Assembly: GCF_018991925.1 (NCBI RefSeq)
Contig: NW_024742402.1
Span: forward strand, 1 to 64,000
DNA length: 64,000 nucleotides
Direction: 5' to 3'
Origin: Homarus americanus
Taxonomy: Eukaryota > Arthropoda > Malacostraca > Decapoda > Nephropidae
Part shown: positions 58,466 to 64,000 of the stretch, one piece after another
How positions within the stretch are numbered: the stretch's first letter is position 1
Layout: the number at the start of each line of letters is the position of its first letter
Program-made: the position numbers and the translations under genes
The notes under the pieces: generated by a model
Database searches by the model: none
Told to the model about the DNA's origin: nothing
What the model saw: only the letters and a program-made list of their open reading frames with translations

Positions 58466-60505
58466 TGAACAGATACATGGAGTCTATGGTGTGCAGCACC
58501 CTATACATGAGTCTATGGTGTGCCACAACCCCACTACATGGAGTCCTAGGTGTTGAAACCCCACTATACATGGAGTCCTATGGTGTGCCAGAAACCGCAC
58601 TATACATGGAGTCTATGGTGTGCCGACCCACTATATGAAGTCTATGGTGTGCCACAGCTCCCTATACATGGAGTCTATGGTATTGCCAGAGCTCCACACA
58701 TGAGAATCCCTATGGTGTGCCACAGCTCCACTATACATGGAGTCTATGGTGTGCCACAGCTCCATATACATGAGTCTATGGTGTGCAGACTACTATACAT
58801 GGAGTCTATAATTGTGCCAGAGCCACTATGGAGTCTATGGTGTGCCAAACTCCACTATACATTTAGGTGTGCTAGAACCCCACTATACATGGGGTCCTAC
58901 AGTGTGCCAAAACCCACTTATACATGGATCCTACAGTGTGCCAGAGCCCCCACTATACATGGGTCCTGTGGTGTGCCAGAGCCCCACTATACATGAGGTC
59001 TATGGTGTGCCAGAAACCCCACTATACATGGGTCCTATATGTGCCCAGAGCCCCACTATACATGGGTCCTATGGTGTGCCAGGCTCACTATACATGGAGT
59101 CTATAATGGTGTGCCAAACCGCACTATACATGGAGTCTATGGTGTGCCAGAAACCCCACTATACATAGAGTCCTGGTGTGTGAGCCACTCCACATGGAGT
59201 CTATGGTGTGCAGGCTCACTATACATGGAGTCCTACGGTATGCTGAACCCCACTATACATGGGTCCTGGTGTGCCAGGCCCCCACTATACATGGGTCCTA
59301 CGGTGTGCCAGAAGCCCCACTATACATGGAGTCCTATGGTGTGCCAGAAAACCCCACTATACATAGAGTCCTATGGTGTGCCAAACCGCACTATACATGA
59401 GTCCTATGGTGTGCATTCTTATACATGGAGGCTATGGTGTGCAGAGCCCCACTATACATAGAGTCTATGGTGTGCAGAACCCCCACTATACATGGAGCAC
59501 CTGGTGTGGGCCCACTATACATGGAGTCTATGGTGTGCCCACTATACATGGGTCTATGGTGTGCAAGCCCCACTATACATAGGTCTATGGTGCCAGAGCC
59601 CTATACATGGAGTCTATGGTGTGCAGACCCCACTATACATGGAGTCCTATGGTGTTGAAACCCCACTATACATGGGTCTATGGTGTTATACACATAGGTC
59701 CTATGGTGAGCCAGAGCCACTATACATGGAGTCTATGTGCCAGAGCCTACATGGGAGTCCTATGGTGTGCCAGAACCCCTACATGGAGTCCTATGGTGTG
59801 CCAAACCCCACTATACATGGAGTCTATAATTGTGCAAACCCCACTATGGAGTCCTATGGTGTGAACCTCTATACATGGGGTCTATGGTGTGCCAGAACCC
59901 CACTATACATAGGTCTATGGTGTACAGCCCACTATGTGAGTCTATGGTGTGCAGAGCCCCACTATACACTTGGAATCTATGGTGTGCCAGAACCCCACTA
60001 TACATGGGTCCCCTGTGGTGGACCCCTATGGAGTCCTGAGTGTGCCAGAGCCCCACTATACATGGAGTCCTATGGTGTGCCAGAGCCCACTATACATGAG
60101 TCCTATGGTGTGCCAAGCCCCACTCATAATGGGTCTATGGTGTGCAGAACCCCACTATACATGGAGTCTATGGTGCAGGCCCCCACTATGGAGTCCTATG
60201 GTGTGCCAAACCCCTATACATGGAATCTATGGTGTGCCAAACCCCACTATACATGATCCTATGGTGGAGCACATGGAATCCTTGGTGTGCCCCACTATAC
60301 ATGGAGTCCTATGGTGTGCCAAACCCCACTATACATGGAGGCCTATGGTGTGCCACAGCTCACTCATACATGAGTCCTATGGTGCCCAGAGCCCCACTAT
60401 GCATGGAGTCATATGGTGTGCCAGCCCCTATGCATGGAGTCATATGGTGTGCCAGAGCCCCACTATGCATGAGTCATATGGTGTGCCAGAGCCCCATATA
60501 CCTGT
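58466..60505. repeat. 35-bp minisatellite
   Basis: About 58 units around CCCCACTATACATGGAGTCC followed by TATGGTGTGCCAGA. A GCATGGAGTCATATGG variant is confined to the right edge (about 60.4-60.5 kb). Open frames in all plus frames are repeat artefacts. Confidence 0.96.
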
Positions 60506-60654
60506 ATATTTGGGTGTAGTTATTCTGTCAGGGTTGTAATATATTAGGTGAACAAAAACCAAAAACCAGTACAGTTTTACTTCGGACGTCGTGGATAATT
60601 TCAGTAATGATATAGTGATGAATTTACATATTTGGTTTATGTATATTTACTGCT

Positions 60655-60785
60655 GGTTTTCATCATCAGATACATACTGGCTTGTCTTCATAATCACCCA
60701 TACACACTGGCTGCCTTCATCATCATATCCCACACTGGCTGCCTTCATCATCGCCTTACACCCTGGTGGTCATCATACCCACAAG
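60655..60785. repeat. About 28-bp repeat
   Basis: Four imperfect units around ACACTGGCTGCCTTCATCAT and a following CATACC-like segment. Confidence 0.82.
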
Positions 60786-61904
60786 AGGTCAGGGGAAACT
60801 GGCCTATCCACTGCACTCTCAACCACTCTGACCGCCCTAGCAACCTGCAGCTCAGACAAAGCGGATCCGTTGCTGGGTGGGTCATCAACACTGGCTCATC
60901 TACCAACAGATTTTCCCATTATGTCTTCAAAGACATTGAGGACTCTGTGATGTAAGAAAGCAGCTGAAGACGTTTCTTACTGATTATATTCACAAAAGGA
61001 AATGCCTTTTTGTGAGGAAAACCGAGTAGAAAAACAACATTGTTCCATTGAAGTGTTCTTGTACCCATAACATCAAAAGTGATGTACTAAATGATTTTAA
61101 ACATATACCCAATACACAACCCCCGATTTTTCGGGTTAGAATATAGTTTATCGACACGTCAAAGTTCAAAAGACTCAGGGTAGAGAGGGGCCGGGGAGGG
61201 AGCGTAAAACGCATTTAACTCTCGCTTTTGATGCGCGTCGACAAAACCAGACCAGATAATAAAACGGGTAAAGAAGCTACTGTACAATTACATAACATAA
61301 ACTGAAGTACATTTAAAACGTATTACTAGTCTCCAGGTATAAAATTTTGCCGAATAAATTAATACATCGATAAAAGCCTCGGATATTGGTTTCACGTTTC
61401 GAATGGTGTGCTTGTCGTTCTCATGATAAGTACACAAGTAAAATACCTGTACACATAAAGCCCACTTACAGTACACATTGCCGCAGTGGTAGACCAAATA
61501 ACCATCCATTACCACTCCTTGTACATTTAACCATAATATAATAGTTGAATTCCAGTTATAGTGTTTATGGTCGTAGCATCACTACTACAGACTGCTAATA
61601 ATCTAAGGATGAAGAGGTGTAGTGAACGTGTATTTAATGCCGAAGTCAAACTGAAAATGAAAACAGAGGCTATTAATGCAGGATGGGTTTTATTAGTCCC
61701 ATTAGTTAAAGTGGTGAGAATCTATACAACTTGTCTTTAATACTTGCCAAGTGATATCTCCTGGTACCAGAATCTTCAAACGACACCCCCAACAGACACA
61801 AAACACTACTAAGCATAACAAAAAAACAGCTCAACTCTCACACATATTTAATTTTTCATTAAGTTCTGATGAGTAAATTTTTTTTTAATCATTGAAATCT
61901 CGCG
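60786..61904. other. Single-copy DNA, no gene recognised
   Basis: The open frame that ends at 60955 has no domain I know. The rest is AT-rich with no visible exon, tRNA or element. Confidence 0.45.
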
Positions 61905-64000
61905 CGCGTGACCTCCACTCCACTCCAACACTGCCGGGACCTCTCACTGCTCAGCCACTCCAGCACTGCCGGGACCTCTCACTACTCAGCCACTCCAGCA
62001 CTGCAGGACCTCTCACTACCCAGCCACTCGCACTGGGACCACCTTGTAATGGCGCCAACACCCAGGGACCTCTCACTGCCCAGCCACTCAGCACTGCCAG
62101 GGACCTCTCACTACCCAGCCACTCAACACTGCCAGGACCTCTCACTGCCGGCTGCTCGGCACTGGGACCTCTCACTGTCCAGCCACTCAACACTGCCGGG
62201 ACCTCTCACTACCCAGCCACTCCAGCACTGCCGGGGACCTCTCCTGTCAGCCACTCCAACACTGCCAGGATTGCTCTCACTGCCCAGCCACTCCCAACAC
62301 TGCCAGGACACTCTCACTACCCAGCCACTCTCCAACACTGCCAGGACCTCTCACTATCCAGCCACTCAACACTGCCAGGACCTCTCACTGCAACCACTCC
62401 AAGCACTTGCCAGGACCTCTCCCGCCGCCCAGCCACTCAGCTTTGGGACCTCTCCTGCCCAGCCACTCACTTGCAGGACCTCTGGCCTCCTCCTGGGCCT
62501 CACTATCAAGCCCTTAACACTGCCGGGATTCTCTGCCCGGCCTCAAGCATGGGACTCTCACTGTCCCGGCCACTCAACACTGCAGGACCTCTCACTGTAT
62601 CTGCCCAGGACCTGCCACTGGCCATCGCACTGTGGGACCTCTGTAACCATCAGCACTTTCTCAGCCACTCAACACTGCCAGGTTCTCCGCCATCATAAAC
62701 TGCCAGGATCCTCTCACTGCCCAGCCACTCCAGGCACTGCCAGGACCTCTCACTGCCCAGCCACTCCAACACTGCCCGGGACCACTCTCCTACTGTACTA
62801 CTAACTGCAGGACCTCTCACTACTCAGCCACTCAACATGGGACCTCTCGCTGCTCAGCCCACTCCAGCACTGCCAGGACCTCTCTTCTCAACCCTCCAAC
62901 ACTGCCAGGACCTCGCCAGCACGCTCAGCCACTCAACACTGCCAGGACCTCTCCTGCTGGCCTCAACACTGCCCAGGACCTCTCACTATCCAGCCACTCC
63001 CAGCACTGCCAGGGCTCCTGCTGCCCAGCCACTCAGCACTGCCAGGACCTCTCACTACCCAGCCACTCCAGCACTGCCAGAGACTCTCACTACCCAGCCA
63101 CTCAGCACTGCCAGGCCTCTCACTACTCAGCCTCACTGCCAGGACCTCTCCTTCCTCCAGCCACTCAGCACTGCTAGAGACCTCTCACTACTCAGCCCTC
63201 CTTACTGCCCAGGATCACTGCCCAGCCACTTGCTCCACTTTTCCACAGGACATCTCACTACCCAACCCTCCAACACTGTCAGGACCTCACTACTCAGCCA
63301 CTCCAGCACTGCAGGGACCTCTGTACTACCCAGCCACTTACTTACTGCCAAGGTTTCGCCACTACCCAGCCACTCAACACTGGGGCCTCTCACTGCCAAC
63401 CACTCAACACTGCCAGAACCTCTCTTTCTGTACTCAACACTGCCAGGACCTCTCACTGCTCAGCCATAAACACTGCCAGAACCTCTCACTGTCAACCACT
63501 CAACACTGCCAGGACCTCTCCTACCCAGCCACTCAAGCAACACTGCAGGGCCTCTCACTACCCAGCCACTCAACACTGCCCAGGACCTCTCACTACTCAG
63601 CCACTCAGCACTGCCAGGACGCCCGCCACTACCCAGCCACTCAGCACTGCAGGACCTCTCACCTACTCAGCCACTCCAACACTGCCAGGACCTCTCCCCT
63701 CCCAACCACTCAACTGCCAGGATCTCACTAGCCATGCACTCAGCACTGCCAGGACCCCTCTCACTGCCCAGCCACTCAACACTGCCGGGACCTCTCACTA
63801 CTCAGCCACTCAACACTGCTGGGACCTCTCACTACTCAACCACTCAACACTGCCAGGGCCTCTCACTGCCCCAGCCTCCAGCACTGCTGGGACCTCACTA
63901 CTCAGCCACTCAGTACTGCCAGGACCTCTCACTACCCAGCCGCCTCAGTGCTGCCAGGACTCTCACTACCCAGCCACTCCAGCACTGCCAGGACTCCACT
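61905..64000. repeat. 34-35-bp minisatellite running off the window
   Basis: About 60 units around CACTGCCAGGACCTCTCACT followed by ACCCAGCCACTCAA or CCAG. Frequent substitutions GGGACC/AGGACC, ACTCAGCC/GCCCAGCC and many short deletions. The array continues past the end of the window. Open frames are artefacts. Confidence 0.95.

Noticed and set aside
60632..60955. 107-codon open frame as a possible exon
   Set aside because: The first part is a 28-bp repeat and the rest has no known domain, conserved splice context or second exon that I can identify.

Overview
The window looks like nuclear DNA from an arthropod, most likely a crustacean. The evidence is three degenerate clusters of the arthropod telomere pentamer TTAGG/CCTAA (about 8.3, 15.5 and 35.7-35.9 kb), tRNA-derived SINEs, remnants of several non-LTR (LINE) retrotransposons, and very dense simple repeats. 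No species is assigned. Nothing resembles a prokaryotic or organellar gene set. I find no host protein-coding gene, rRNA, functional tRNA or CRISPR array that I can support.

Roughly half or more of the window is tandem repeats: about twenty unrelated minisatellite families with units of about 12 to 56 bp, plus microsatellites. The largest arrays are a 35-bp family (8.6-11.2 kb), a 17/20-bp family (17.1-19.75 kb), a 24-26-bp family (21.4-24.2 kb), a 27-bp family (25.7-27.2 kb), a 56-bp family (37.2-40.5 kb), a C/T-rich family (41.2-43.4 kb), a 20-bp family (50.1-52.9 kb), a 24-bp C/T family (53.0-55.7 kb), a 35-bp family (58.5-60.5 kb) and a 34-35-bp family (61.9 kb to the window end). Many arrays lack stop codons in some or all frames of one strand. 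They therefore give long open frames, up to about 1000 codons, which are artefacts of the repeats and not genes.

Between the arrays lie mobile-element relics. Copy 1 of a LINE (1.74-4.93 kb) keeps an apurinic-type endonuclease, a reverse transcriptase with a YADD box and a C-terminal tail, split by frameshifts and stops. Copy 2 of the same family (about 29.1-30.64 kb) keeps both ends but has lost about 1.85 kb, with 3-bp microhomology at the junction. A second LINE type is represented by a reverse-transcriptase C-terminal piece at 11.57-12.04 kb, and a CR1-like C-terminus lies at 13.85-14.26 kb. Two tRNA-derived SINEs are visible: one on the minus strand at 46.5-46.67 kb and one on the plus strand at 56.3-56.45 kb, whose head resembles tRNA-Val(CAC).

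The intervening single-copy stretches (about 12.0-13.8, 14.3-17.0, 19.8-21.4, 24.8-25.6, 36.3-37.2, 45.8-47.0, 55.7-57.6 and 60.8-61.9 kb) are mostly AT-rich and show no convincing exon. The most interesting points are the internally deleted LINE derivative, the association of retroelement ends with TG/CA and AGT microsatellites, an inverted repeat in the minus-strand SINE that contains its A box, a head-to-head telomere-repeat hairpin, subfamily switches inside arrays, and a 7-kb run of strongly strand-asymmetric repeats at 48.3-55.7 kb. Many arrays show frequent small deletions but few substitutions, so part of the unit-length variation may be sequencing or assembly error.
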